Part shown: in pieces, positions 5,823-14,230 of the stretch
How positions within the stretch are numbered: the first letter of the stretch is position 1
How the letters are laid out: every line of letters begins with the position of its first letter
Source of the DNA: Gemmatimonadaceae bacterium
Lineage (GTDB): Bacteria; Latescibacterota; UBA2968; UBA8231
Assembly: GCA_002726335.1 (NCBI GenBank)
Contig: PBSR01000023.1
Coordinates: forward strand, 1 to 23,300
Direction of reading: 5' to 3'
Length of the DNA: 23,300 nt
Program-made: the position numbers and the translations under genes
Notes under the pieces: generated by a model
The model's database searches: none
Told to the model about the DNA's origin: nothing
What the model saw: only the letters and a program-made list of their open reading frames with translations

Positions 5823-8098
5823 CCATTCCCACCTTCGAGGAAGTCGTTGTAGTCCTCTGCAGCAATCGCCGACCCCGGCGGCATGCGCCACATGTAGTCG
5901 GGGTCGATGGCGGGCTCACGGTCGGCGTAGCGCTCCATCAGGTCGATGCGGTGGCGCAGCAGCTCGCCCAGGTTCGTGCCATAGTGATGCGTGGTCTCGC
6001 CGTGCGCCATCAACGGCATGAAGTCGATGTCGGAGCGTTCCCAGAGAGCCAGCAGGTTCCTGGCGTTGTCGAGCTCGCGAGCACAGGTGTCGTCCACCTG
6101 CGAGCGGCGACGGGACCGTTCGCTCTCATCGTCGGTGTTGAGGTAGCCGTGCACGCCGGCGATCCAGCCGCAGATGTTGCGCAGGGTCTCGGCGTAGCAC
6201 AGAAAAGCCCGCAGGCGGTCGCGCAGATCGACCCAGACGTCGCCGCTCTTCGCCATGCCGTCGGCCATGTCGATCGCCTCTGCCAGGGGGCCCCAGACGG
6301 CCTCGAACGCGGCCAGGCGACGGTCGCAGGTCTCGACGTCGAGGATGGTCCACAAGGCATCGGCGCCGAAGTCGATGTTGTTCGGGTTGTTGAAGATGGT
6401 CAGCATCATCTCTTCGTAGGCCACGCGGTCGGCCTCGGGAATGGCGCTCATGTCGGGGACGAAGGGCCGCGCCCAGAAGCGATACCAGGTGAAGCTGAGG
6501 GACATGTACTGGCCGATGTCAGGCAGCAGGCTGGCAGCACGATCGGCAGCCCGCCAGCAGGTGACGAGGCGCTCCACGTCGGCCTCGCCTACCCAACGGA
6601 GCGCACAGCGCCGGACGGCGGCATCGACAACGGCCCCGTCGACGGCAGTGTCACCCTGGCGCAGCTGGAACAGGGCGATGACCTCGCGATTGGGATCGAA
6701 AGGCGCCAGGTAGACGGCATCGCAGTAGACATCGACGTGGTCGAAGCCGGCGTCCGTCATCTGCTGCAAGCGCGTGGCGGTGAGCCAGGGACTGGGAACA
6801 CCGAGGAGGTAGCGGCTGCCCTTGGCGTGTGATTCCAGCCAGGCCTGCGAGCCCCGCTGGCGCAGCTCGGCCAGGGCCGTGTCCCACTCCGGGTCGGCCA
6901 CCTCGCCGCGTTGCGACTCGGTCTGCAGGTCGATGCCGGTGTCCATGCCGGCCAGGATCGGTCCCTGCTCCTCGGCGATGTTCTTCAGTCCCGCGATCAA
7001 CACGAAGTCGGGGTTGACCTGCCGGGCGGCGTCGCGCAGGACGCGCCAGTAGCGGATCACGTTTTCGGCGGCACGCTGTGCGATCTCGTCGTCGGGGCGC
7101 CATTCGCGCACCACGTACGGTCCGCCATTGCGCCCGGGGTAGAGGCTGGCGGTGTACTCGAAGCCAGAGCCAGAGTCGTTGAGCAGCGTCTTCATGAAGC
7201 CGATCTCAGGGACCCGGCGCAGCAGGGCCTGCATCAATTCGCTGTAGTGCCAGCGCACGAGCGGGTGGGCGACGCTCAAGTTGTAGCGCGGTGCGTACGA
7301 ACGGAAGGTGTGATCGATACGGGCGCCGCGCAGCCAGGGGTATCGCTGCAACAGCGATTCGGGCACGGAGCGCGGATGAGCGGCGTAGAAGCCGGGTACG
7401 AGACCGTACTTCGCCGCCGTGCGAGCCATGAACTGCAGACGGTGCAGATTGGCCTGCAGGTGTTCGGCCGGGTACGTACCGGCGTTGAGCTTCGATTCGA
7501 CGTACTGGTCGATGTCCGGCAGATAGTCGTAGAAGCGGTAGTAGATCTCGCCGTGGGGTCCGCGCTCGTAGCCGAAGCGGGATGCCATCTCGTTGACGAC
7601 GACGTGCGAACAGCCAACGCGGGCCAGCTCGGCAAAGGCGGCGTCCACGTCCCGGTCGTCGACGGTGTCACGCCGCCGCTTGAGGAAGCCGTAGCGACCT
7701 ATGAGCAGCTCGTCCCGGCCCGTCAGCGCCCGGAAGGTGGGCTGCAGCACGCGGCCCTCGCTCAGGGCACGGACGTCGAGGGTCGACCACTCATCGCGCA
7801 ACCTGGCGAAGAGGGCGAAGAGCAGATGCGGGGCGGAGGCGGACAGCTGGCCGCCGCCATCGGTGATGTGGGCGAACATCCAGTCGCCGTCAGGCCGCAC
7901 ATCGGGACCGTTGACGAAGCTGGTATCCTCTGCGTACACGGCAACACGCAAGACGCCCCGTTCAGCGAGGGCTTCACCGGACTCGACGGGCGTCAGGCGG
8001 GCGTGGGGCGCCAGTGTCTGCTGCAGCTGTTCGGCGACGGTGACCTGTACCGGGTGGCCGGTCACCGGATAGGCGATGATACGCGTGGCGGTAAACAT
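5819..8098 (-). CDS. Large glycosidase-like protein of unassigned family
   Basis: The ATG at 8098 overlaps the upstream TGA by one base (TGATG) and gives 759 residues; an in-frame ATG at 8167 would lie inside the upstream gene. Residues about 1-105 resemble the N-terminal alpha/beta domain placed before GH20, GH67 and GH115 catalytic barrels, with DGGGQLSASAPHLLFALFARL at 80-100. A TIM-barrel-like region follows (about 130-480), including GLVPGFYAAHP and NDSGSGFEYTASLYPG at 307-322, where catalytic residues would be expected. The C-terminal third looks mostly helical. No signal peptide is apparent, so it may be cytoplasmic or leave by another route. The glycosidase label rests on layout and motif resemblance only; I cannot name a CAZy family. 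It is translationally coupled to both flanking enolase-superfamily genes, which points to carbohydrate metabolism. Confidence 0.6.
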   Translation of the reverse strand: MFTATRIIAYPVTGHPVQVTVAEQLQQTLAPHARLTPVESGEALAERGVLRVAVYAEDTSFVNGPDVRPDGDWMFAHITDGGGQLSASAPHLLFALFARLRDEWSTLDVRALSEGRVLQPTFRALTGRDELLIGRYGFLKRRRDTVDDRDVDAAFAELARVGCSHVVVNEMASRFGYERGPHGEIYYRFYDYLPDIDQYVESKLNAGTYPAEHLQANLHRLQFMARTAAKYGLVPGFYAAHPRSVPESLLQRYPWLRGARIDHTFRSYAPRYNLSVAHPLVRWHYSELMQALLRRVPEIGFMKTLLNDSGSGFEYTASLYPGRNGGPYVVREWRPDDEIAQRAAENVIRYWRVLRDAARQVNPDFVLIAGLKNIAEEQGPILAGMDTGIDLQTESQRGEVADPEWDTALAELRQRGSQAWLESHAKGSRYLLGVPSPWLTATRLQQMTDAGFDHVDVYCDAVYLAPFDPNREVIALFQLRQGDTAVDGAVVDAAVRRCALRWVGEADVERLVTCWRAADRAASLLPDIGQYMSLSFTWYRFWARPFVPDMSAIPEADRVAYEEMMLTIFNNPNNIDFGADALWTILDVETCDRRLAAFEAVWGPLAEAIDMADGMAKSGDVWVDLRDRLRAFLCYAETLRNICGWIAGVHGYLNTDDESERSRRRSQVDDTCARELDNARNLLALWERSDIDFMPLMAHGETTHHYGTNLGELLRHRIDLMERYADREPAIDPDYMWRMPPGSAIAAEDYNDFLEGGNG

Positions 8099-9258
8099 CA
8101 GCTGTGGATCAATCCTCCGTCGGGGCGCTGCCGGCGCCACGGGGTCTTCGGTATGGACGGGTCCCACGGATGGGCGGCGATGAACTCTTCATCCAGATCC
8201 ACACCCCAACCGGGTCCCTCTGGAATATCCAGAAAACCGTCCTTCGGTGTCTCGATCTGCTGCTGCAACAGCCGGGCACGACCAGCGTGCGCGCCCGCCG
8301 TGGGGATCTCCTGGATCAGGAAGTTGGGCGCCACGGCGTCCAGGTGCAGACTGATGGCCGTCGACAGCGGGCTCCAGGGGTTGTGCGGCGCCAGGCTGAC
8401 GTAGAAGGCCTCGGCCATGACGGCGATCTTGTAGACCTCCAGAATGCCGCCGGCGTTGCCGACGTCGGCCTGGATCACGTCGACGGCCTCGTGCACGAGC
8501 AGATCGCGGAAAGCATGGCGGCCGAAGAGGCGTTCGCCGGTGGCGACGGGGATGTCGATGCGGCGACGGACATCGGCCAGCGCCCGGGGCGACTCCGGCA
8601 GGATCGGCTCCTCGTAGAACAGGATGCCGTAGGGGGCGATGCAACGGGCCATCTCCACCGCGTTGACCGGGTTGAGCAGGCCGTGGGCATCGATGGCGAT
8701 GCCGATGTCGTCACCCACCGCCTCACGCACGGCACGTATCCGGGCTTCGGCACGCTGTCCATGGGCGACATCGTGGCCGAGACCGGTGCCTTCAAAGGGA
8801 GTGAACTTCACCGTGCGGAAACCTTCGGCCAGCCGTTTCCTGGCGCCATCGGCATAGCTGTCCGGCTCGCCGCCATGAATCCAGGCGTAACACTCGATAC
8901 GATCTCTGACCCGACCTCCCAGAAGCTGCCAGACGGGAACACCGAGAGCCTTGCCCTTGATGTCCCACAGCGCGTGTTCGATGCCGCTGATGGCCGCCGA
9001 CACTACGGGGCCGCCGCGCCAGATGATGGTGCGCGTCATGTCGCCGAGGAGCCGCTCGATGGCCAGCGGGTCGGCGCCGATGACGAGATGCTGCAGGTCG
9101 CGCACGGCACCGACGACGGCCTGCTCCATGCCGACGCAGGAGGGTTCGCCGTAGCCGACAATACCCTCGTCGGTGAGCAGACGGACGAAGACGTAGACCC
9201 GCGGCGCCCCGGGTTCGCCGACGTCAGCCGTGAGAATGTCGAGCTGAGTGATCTGCAA
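8098..9258 (-). CDS. Enolase-superfamily acid-sugar dehydratase, D-galactonate dehydratase-like
   Basis: This 386-residue mandelate racemase-family enzyme probably starts at TTG 9258 (residues MQITQLDILTADVG). The frame is open further upstream, but that part is a shadow of the alkyltransferase gene. Catalytic residues are intact: D190 and H192 (IDAHG), E216 (YEEP), E242 (TGERLF), D265 (QADVGNAGG) and H292 (APHNP). From memory, E. coli D-galactonate dehydratase uses D183, H185, E209, E235 and H285, a constant offset of 7, so acid-sugar dehydration to a 2-keto-3-deoxy acid is the best guess. Related substrates such as gluconate or mannonate remain possible. The TTG lacks a Shine-Dalgarno and lies inside the end of the alkyltransferase gene (35-base overlap), so translation probably depends on coupling. 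The stop overlaps the next start as TGATG. Confidence 0.85.
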   Translation of the reverse strand: MQITQLDILTADVGEPGAPRVYVFVRLLTDEGIVGYGEPSCVGMEQAVVGAVRDLQHLVIGADPLAIERLLGDMTRTIIWRGGPVVSAAISGIEHALWDIKGKALGVPVWQLLGGRVRDRIECYAWIHGGEPDSYADGARKRLAEGFRTVKFTPFEGTGLGHDVAHGQRAEARIRAVREAVGDDIGIAIDAHGLLNPVNAVEMARCIAPYGILFYEEPILPESPRALADVRRRIDIPVATGERLFGRHAFRDLLVHEAVDVIQADVGNAGGILEVYKIAVMAEAFYVSLAPHNPWSPLSTAISLHLDAVAPNFLIQEIPTAGAHAGRARLLQQQIETPKDGFLDIPEGPGWGVDLDEEFIAAHPWDPSIPKTPWRRQRPDGGLIHS

Positions 9259-9736
9259 GGTGGAAGGAGTAACGCAGTTCGTGGTCGAGGAGGAAACGTT
9301 TGAAGCAGACACCCCCGGCGTAGCCGCCAAGGGAGCCATCCGCTGCGACGACACGGTGACAGGGAATGACGACGGGCAGCGGGTTGTTGTGGTTGGCGCC
9401 GCCCACGGCGCGCGAGGCACCGGGTTGCCCCAGCGTGGCCGCCAGTTCGCCATAGGACGCGGTCGTGCCGTACGGCAGACGCTGCAACGCCTCCCACACT
9501 TTCAGCTGGAAGGGGGTGCCCCGCGGCAGCAGGGGCAGATCGAAGTCGCACAGCGTGCCGGCGAAATAACCGGCCAGCTGATCTCCCGCACCGAACCCGG
9601 GGCGTTCGTGTCGCGTCCCGTCCACCGGTGGGGCAGCGGCCCCATCGGCATCGACGAACCACAGGCGTTCGACCCCTGCCGCGCTCCAGGCGACGCCCAG
9701 ATCGCCTACAGGGGTGGGGACGAAGGCGTAGTCCAT
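9224..9736 (-). CDS. ogt: Methylated-DNA--[protein]-cysteine S-methyltransferase
   Basis: This 170-residue protein is an O6-alkylguanine-DNA alkyltransferase, which removes alkyl groups from O6 of guanine by irreversible transfer to its own cysteine. The acceptor C126 lies in the hallmark PCHRVV (residues 125-130). The upstream helix FQLKVWEALQRLPYGTTASYGEL (76-98) and the AVGGANHNNPLP hinge (110-121) complete the DNA-binding and active-site domain. An N-terminal domain of about 65 residues precedes it, so the length is normal. The ATG at 9736 has a strong GAGGAGG site at 9750-9756, rather far (13 bases) upstream and overlapping the previous gene's stop. A DNA repair gene between a surface protein and sugar enzymes is unusual. 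The 3' end extends about 15 residues past the usual terminus and overlaps the dehydratase gene. Confidence 0.93.
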   Translation of the reverse strand: MDYAFVPTPVGDLGVAWSAAGVERLWFVDADGAAAPPVDGTRHERPGFGAGDQLAGYFAGTLCDFDLPLLPRGTPFQLKVWEALQRLPYGTTASYGELAATLGQPGASRAVGGANHNNPLPVVIPCHRVVAADGSLGGYAGGVCFKRFLLDHELRYSFHLADHSARHSHG

Positions 9737-9755
9737 GTCTTGGGTTCGGCCTCCT

Positions 9756-12700
9756 CTACTTGAGTACCGTCATCCTCCCCGTCCCCGTGAAGGAGGGAGT
9801 GGTCAGACGGTAGAAGTACAGCCCGTTGCCGACTCCCCGTCCCGCCGCGTCCCGGCCATCCCAACGGACAGAGTAGAAGCCGGCTGGCATCGACTCGCCC
9901 GGGATCAGCGTGCGTACCGAACGCCCGAGAACATCGTAGATGACGAGCCGGGCCTGCGACTCGACGGCGAGGGCGAAATCGATGTGAGTCGACGGATTGA
10001 AGGGATTCGGATAGGCCTGCCCGAGGGCGAAACCGGACGGTCGCAGAGAGGCTGCCGGCACAGGCGGTGCCAGCCGCACACCGTTTCCAGGAGAGGCCAG
10101 CAGGACCTGTTCCAGCCTGATGCGGACATCGTTGGCCCGCTGACGGTGGCGCAGGCGGAAGGTGAGCTGTGCCAGAACCCCCGGGTCGATCAGCCCGCCG
10201 TCGCTGCGGGCATCACCCAACAGCAGTCGACCGGGCCGCTGGTCGAGGACCTGGAACCAGCCCTCACCCGCTGCCGACTCGCCGGCGCGAGCGTCGGTGA
10301 AGGTCAGCGCCGATGGATCCCACGTCAGTGTGAGGCCATAGGCGTGGACATCGGCGAGAGCGTCGGCTTCGATCTGCAGGCTCACGAGATCCCGTGGCAG
10401 GGCCGAACTTCCGTCGAGACCGGAGGCCGCCACGAGACGGATTCGCGCCGTTTCGTCGATGGAACGCATGGCGGCCACGACGTCGAGTGTCTTGCCAGCC
10501 GTGGTGCCGAAGGCGTCGACGAAGGCGAAGAAATCGTCGAAGTCGATGAGCGTGCCAGGGCCCGAGTCGTTCATGTCGAAGTCCCGGACGTCTGAAGCAT
10601 CGCGGCCGAAGGCGTCGACGAAAGCGAAGAAATCGTCGAAGTCGACAACGCCGGAATCATCAAAGTCGCCGGCCAGAAGCGGGCCGGAGGACGCGGTGAA
10701 TTCTTCCGCCGTGGTGAAAGGCCCGGGCAGCGCACCCTCCACGGCGCGCACACGCCAGAAATACGTCACACCATCCGTCAGCACGCGGGAGATGATCCAC
10801 GAGGTGACGCCTTCCCCCGCACTCAGGCCGGAGGCCGCATCGGTGACGTCGGAGAAATCCGCCTGGGTGGAGACCTGGATCGTGTAACTCAGCGTGGCGT
10901 CGGTGACGAAAGGTTCGGCATTGGTGAAGGTGAAGGTGGGCCGCAACCGTTCGCCGCCGATGCTCAGGTCGGAGGGTGCTGTCGGCGCCGCCGAGAGGGT
11001 TGGCGTCAACGCGAGGTCCGCACCCGGGTCGGACTCATTGGCCGGCGAGGCCCGGTCGATGGCGGTGATGCGGTACTCGTACTCCGTGTCGTTCACCACA
11101 CCGAGATCGGTGTACTCGGGCAGGGAAACCAGCGTGGCGATCGCCAGGAAGTCGTCGATCCCGGCGAGCCGGCGGTAGACGTTGTAGCCGGCCAGGTCGC
11201 CTTCGGTGTTGGCCTGCCAGGCGAGTACGATGGAGGCGTTGCTCGCCGCGCCAGCCAATCCCGCGGGGGCCGACGGGGCGCTGGTATCTGCCGTGGCCAG
11301 AGTGGTGAAGGAAGTCTCGGCCGACTCGGTGGGTCCGTTGCCGGCGCGGTCGCTGGAGCCGACGGTGAGAAAGTACTCCGTACCCGGGGTCAGGTTCGTC
11401 AGCGTCACCTCGTGTTCGAGAGCGTCGGTGGCATCACCCACGGTCTCTCCGAGCACGCCGGTGACGGTGCCGAAGTCGATGAAACTGTCGGCCAGCTCAT
11501 CCGTCGTCCAGGCGACGATGGTCGCCGAGTCGGAAGGCGTGACCACCACCTCACCGAGAACGGGCGGTACGGCATCCGGCACGGCGTCGGTGGTGAAGGA
11601 GAGCACCTCGGTACGCGTGGGGCCATTGTTGCTCAGGTCCGACGAGGTGACCTCGTAGTAGTAGGTCGTGGACGCCGTCAGGTTTGTCAGCGTCACCTCG
11701 TGCTCGGTGCCCGTCGTCGGCAGGGTGCGGATGAAACCGAGGGTGTCGGCATCGGTGCCGAATTCGACCTGCGCCGTGGCGTCCTCGTCGGTCACCCACT
11801 GGATCGTGGCGACTTCGTCATTCTGATAGATCACCGATGGGTCGGAGGTGATCGCCGGTGCCGTCAGATCCACCTCCGGATCGGTGGTGAAGACCCCCTC
11901 CATACTCTCGGTGGCGCCGTTGCCGGCGGCGTCGGTGGAGCCCACCTGGAAGACGTAGCCGGATCCGGCGCCGAGGTTGGACAGGACGATCTTGTGGCTC
12001 GTGCGGCTGACCCCTGAATTGGTCCGCGCCTCGCCCACCGCTTCCACGCCGAACTGAACATCCGAAGTGGCCGGTTCATCTGTCGTCCACTCGACGATGG
12101 CGGTGTTGTGCGTCTTTGACGATACGGTCGGTCCCGAGAGGATGACGGGGAATTGCGTGTCGGGATCGTTGCTGGTGGTGAAAGAGCCGGCCCCGCCGGG
12201 GGGCTGCAGCACTTTCAGGCGCTTGCCGGCGCGCGCTGGTTTGCTCGCCGGCAGGTTGGGCTCGAAGCTGGCGGTCTGTCCGTTCGTCGCCTCCACGACG
12301 ATGCCGTAGTCGTAGATGGCGCCGGGGTCCAGTCCGGAGATGGTGATGGAGTGCTCCTGGGCCAGACGCAGGTTGCCGTCGGCCGTCTGGTCAGCGACCT
12401 CGAACTCGTCGACCGTACCGTAACTGCCTTCATGTGTGCCGAAGAAGACCGTAGCCCGCGTGTCGACGTCGGTGACGAAACGGACGATGGCGAGCACATC
12501 CCTCACGATGACGAAAGGTCCCTCGACGATGACAGGGGGCAGCGTATCCCCCGCGGCGGAGGTGGTGAAGTCCAGGTCCCGACTCCACTGCTGGTTGCCC
12601 CGGGGATCGGTGGACAGGCTGTCAGCGTCGGGTGTGACGACGGCGACACGGTAGCGGTACTGCGTCGACGGCGTCAGATCGGAAAGGGTGATGCTGAATT

Positions 12701-14195
12701 CGTTGAGGAAGTCGCCGGTGCTGGTGGAGAACTCGTACAGCTCCGTGCCAGCGCTGTCGGGGCTGGCGGCGGCGAACTCGCCGTAGGAAACGGTGGCCAG
12801 GGCGATCTGGTTGAGGCGAAAGTGGATCACCGCCGTCTCCGGGCTGACCACACGTGCTGGTGGGGCCAGCAGACGCAGCGGCTCACGGACGGCACGTGTA
12901 CGGAAGGTGCCGGTCTTGACGACGGTGACTTGGTCCGCCGTCAACAGACTGTCGGCGATCAGATCGTCGCCGGCAATCAGTCTCGAGGTGATGACATAGG
13001 CATACTCGGTGTCCGGCGTGAGATCACCGATGGTGACGGCGTGTACGAGGGTACCCTCGGGATCCAGCGTAACCGAGGCCACCTCATTGCTGTCAGCGTC
13101 GTTGATCACCATCTGTGAATCGGCGAGGCGGTTGGTGAACCAGGTGGCCGAAGCCGTCGTCGTGGTGGCCTGCACGTCGAGGTCGGTGCCGGCGGCGGGG
13201 CGCACGTCCGGCGCCAATCGGGTGCGGAACAGGCCGGACAGCAGGTCCGAACGCGAGCCGCCAAGGGAAGTGGAGCGTGCCTCGTACTCATGTTGAGTGT
13301 CGGCTGTCAGGCTGTCGATGGCGACTACGTGCCGCCGCGACAGCAGCAACTGGTTCAGGGACGTCAGCGAGGCGAGGAAGCCGTCGTCGTAGGGTGGCCC
13401 CATGCCGGCGGTGTCCAGCGTGGAGTCGAGAGCCGTGGAGCCGCTGTCGGTGATGCTGACGCCGGCGGCGAACAGGACCCGCGCCGCGGCGACCACATTG
13501 GTGTCGAACTCGTCGGCCCGCACTGCGGTGGCGACGCGCCAGAGGCTGTCCCCCGTGGCCCGTACGCGTACGGTGTCGGTCAGTCCGGCAAAGCGGCTAT
13601 CCCAGGCGATGGTGGCGTCGTCGAAACCACGTGTCACCTCGGCGTTGAAGATCCGGTTGGCGAAGCGCTTCACGAGCGTGATCCCGATCTCGCCCTCGGC
13701 GTAGGTGAGCAGGTCCTCGTCATCGGGATCGGCCGAGGTGTTGACTTCGACACTGGTCACCCAGATACCGGAGCCGGCGTCCGGCAGATCGCCGATGACC
13801 TCGAACTCGAAGGTGCCCAGCAGCCCGCCAGTGGTCACGACGGTGATTCCGGAACCCAGGATAGTGGAGCCGCCATCGACCTCGGCCAGCCCGTCTTCCC
13901 GTACCTCAGGGGCTTTGGGCAGGGCGAAGGCACCGGGCGTGATGTCGCCCAGGCTGTAGGACTGGAACTCGACGACGGCCGGGTCGAACACGGCCTGCAC
14001 GACGACTCCCTTCACCTCCGTCGTTCCCGTGGCCCGGACCGACAGGGAGATGGTCTGCCCCACCGTCGGATTCTCGAGCCGAATCGGTTCGTCGACAGAG
14101 ATTGCGTAGCCGGCATTTGGGCCGGCCGTAGCCCCCGGGGCAAGCAGGAGAATGGCGGCCAGCGAAAGGAGGATCGATCGCCGTAAGTTGCTCAT
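9756..14195 (-). CDS. Giant secreted cohesin-like/FN3/dockerin-like protein with FlgD-like C-terminal module
   Basis: From ATG 14195 (GAGGG site 7 bases upstream) this is a 1479-residue exported protein. Residues 1-24 form a signal peptide (RRS, hydrophobic core, ATA end). Residues ~30-172 resemble a cohesin-type beta sandwich. About nine fibronectin type III-like modules follow (~185-1170), with recurring cores such as AIVEWTTDEPATSDVQFG, TIQWVTDEDATAQVEFG and HEVTLTNLT. Residues 1173-1233 hold two EF-hand/dockerin-like repeats (DFDDSGVVDFDDFFAFVDAFG type). A second cohesin-like domain lies at ~1250-1370. Residues ~1390-1479 are an FlgD-like/type IX sorting-like module with AYPNPFNPST and a YFYRL ending. 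I see no cysteine in the whole chain. It is probably a surface or matrix protein, perhaps a scaffold binding glycans or partner proteins. Its place in the run suggests it serves the same nutrient pathway. Confidence 0.88.
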   Translation of the reverse strand: MSNLRRSILLSLAAILLLAPGATAGPNAGYAISVDEPIRLENPTVGQTISLSVRATGTTEVKGVVVQAVFDPAVVEFQSYSLGDITPGAFALPKAPEVREDGLAEVDGGSTILGSGITVVTTGGLLGTFEFEVIGDLPDAGSGIWVTSVEVNTSADPDDEDLLTYAEGEIGITLVKRFANRIFNAEVTRGFDDATIAWDSRFAGLTDTVRVRATGDSLWRVATAVRADEFDTNVVAAARVLFAAGVSITDSGSTALDSTLDTAGMGPPYDDGFLASLTSLNQLLLSRRHVVAIDSLTADTQHEYEARSTSLGGSRSDLLSGLFRTRLAPDVRPAAGTDLDVQATTTTASATWFTNRLADSQMVINDADSNEVASVTLDPEGTLVHAVTIGDLTPDTEYAYVITSRLIAGDDLIADSLLTADQVTVVKTGTFRTRAVREPLRLLAPPARVVSPETAVIHFRLNQIALATVSYGEFAAASPDSAGTELYEFSTSTGDFLNEFSITLSDLTPSTQYRYRVAVVTPDADSLSTDPRGNQQWSRDLDFTTSAAGDTLPPVIVEGPFVIVRDVLAIVRFVTDVDTRATVFFGTHEGSYGTVDEFEVADQTADGNLRLAQEHSITISGLDPGAIYDYGIVVEATNGQTASFEPNLPASKPARAGKRLKVLQPPGGAGSFTTSNDPDTQFPVILSGPTVSSKTHNTAIVEWTTDEPATSDVQFGVEAVGEARTNSGVSRTSHKIVLSNLGAGSGYVFQVGSTDAAGNGATESMEGVFTTDPEVDLTAPAITSDPSVIYQNDEVATIQWVTDEDATAQVEFGTDADTLGFIRTLPTTGTEHEVTLTNLTASTTYYYEVTSSDLSNNGPTRTEVLSFTTDAVPDAVPPVLGEVVVTPSDSATIVAWTTDELADSFIDFGTVTGVLGETVGDATDALEHEVTLTNLTPGTEYFLTVGSSDRAGNGPTESAETSFTTLATADTSAPSAPAGLAGAASNASIVLAWQANTEGDLAGYNVYRRLAGIDDFLAIATLVSLPEYTDLGVVNDTEYEYRITAIDRASPANESDPGADLALTPTLSAAPTAPSDLSIGGERLRPTFTFTNAEPFVTDATLSYTIQVSTQADFSDVTDAASGLSAGEGVTSWIISRVLTDGVTYFWRVRAVEGALPGPFTTAEEFTASSGPLLAGDFDDSGVVDFDDFFAFVDAFGRDASDVRDFDMNDSGPGTLIDFDDFFAFVDAFGTTAGKTLDVVAAMRSIDETARIRLVAASGLDGSSALPRDLVSLQIEADALADVHAYGLTLTWDPSALTFTDARAGESAAGEGWFQVLDQRPGRLLLGDARSDGGLIDPGVLAQLTFRLRHRQRANDVRIRLEQVLLASPGNGVRLAPPVPAASLRPSGFALGQAYPNPFNPSTHIDFALAVESQARLVIYDVLGRSVRTLIPGESMPAGFYSVRWDGRDAAGRGVGNGLYFYRLTTPSFTGTGRMTVLK
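10506..10645. repeat. 41-bp direct repeat encoding paired EF-hand/dockerin-like segments
   Basis: A 41-base block beginning gccgaaggcgtcgacgaa occurs at 10506-10546 and again at 10605-10645. The copies differ at one base and are offset by 99 bases (33 codons). Each copy encodes the DFDDFFAFVDAFG helix of a calcium-binding-like loop in the giant protein. Near-identity at DNA level suggests recent duplication, gene conversion, or strong constraint on the repeat. Confidence 0.85.
11389..11706. repeat. Intragenic FN3 module repeat with 288-bp offset
   Basis: A 30-base block beginning gtcaggtt and ending with cgtcacctcgtg plus four bases occurs at 11389-11418 and 11677-11706, with two mismatches. 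It encodes the HEVTLTNLT strand of adjacent FN3-like modules. The 288-base offset equals 96 codons, one module length, so the two neighbouring modules probably arose by tandem duplication. Confidence 0.7.
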
Positions 14196-14202
14196 CGGGT
14201 AT

Positions 14203-14207
14203 CCCTC
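14203..14207 (-). promoter_or_regulatory. Ribosome binding site that fixes the start of the giant secreted protein
   Basis: GAGGG on the minus strand lies 7 bases before ATG 14195. The next residues form a textbook signal peptide, so this ATG is preferred over the in-frame ATG at 14291, which lies inside the EamA gene. Confidence 0.7.
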
Positions 14208-14230
14208 AGAATCGATTGGGTCGTGGTATA

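Noticed and set aside
6911..8404. Long plus-strand open frame (497 codons) across the glycosidase-like gene
   Set aside because: It is antisense to two well-supported coupled genes and shows no recognisable domain. High-GC coding DNA commonly gives such antisense frames.
9259..9453. 65-residue N-terminal extension of the galactonate-dehydratase-like protein, or fusion with the alkyltransferase
   Set aside because: The extension is Ser/Thr/Pro-rich, out of frame with the alkyltransferase, and simply shadows it; the family N-terminus starts at TTG 9258.
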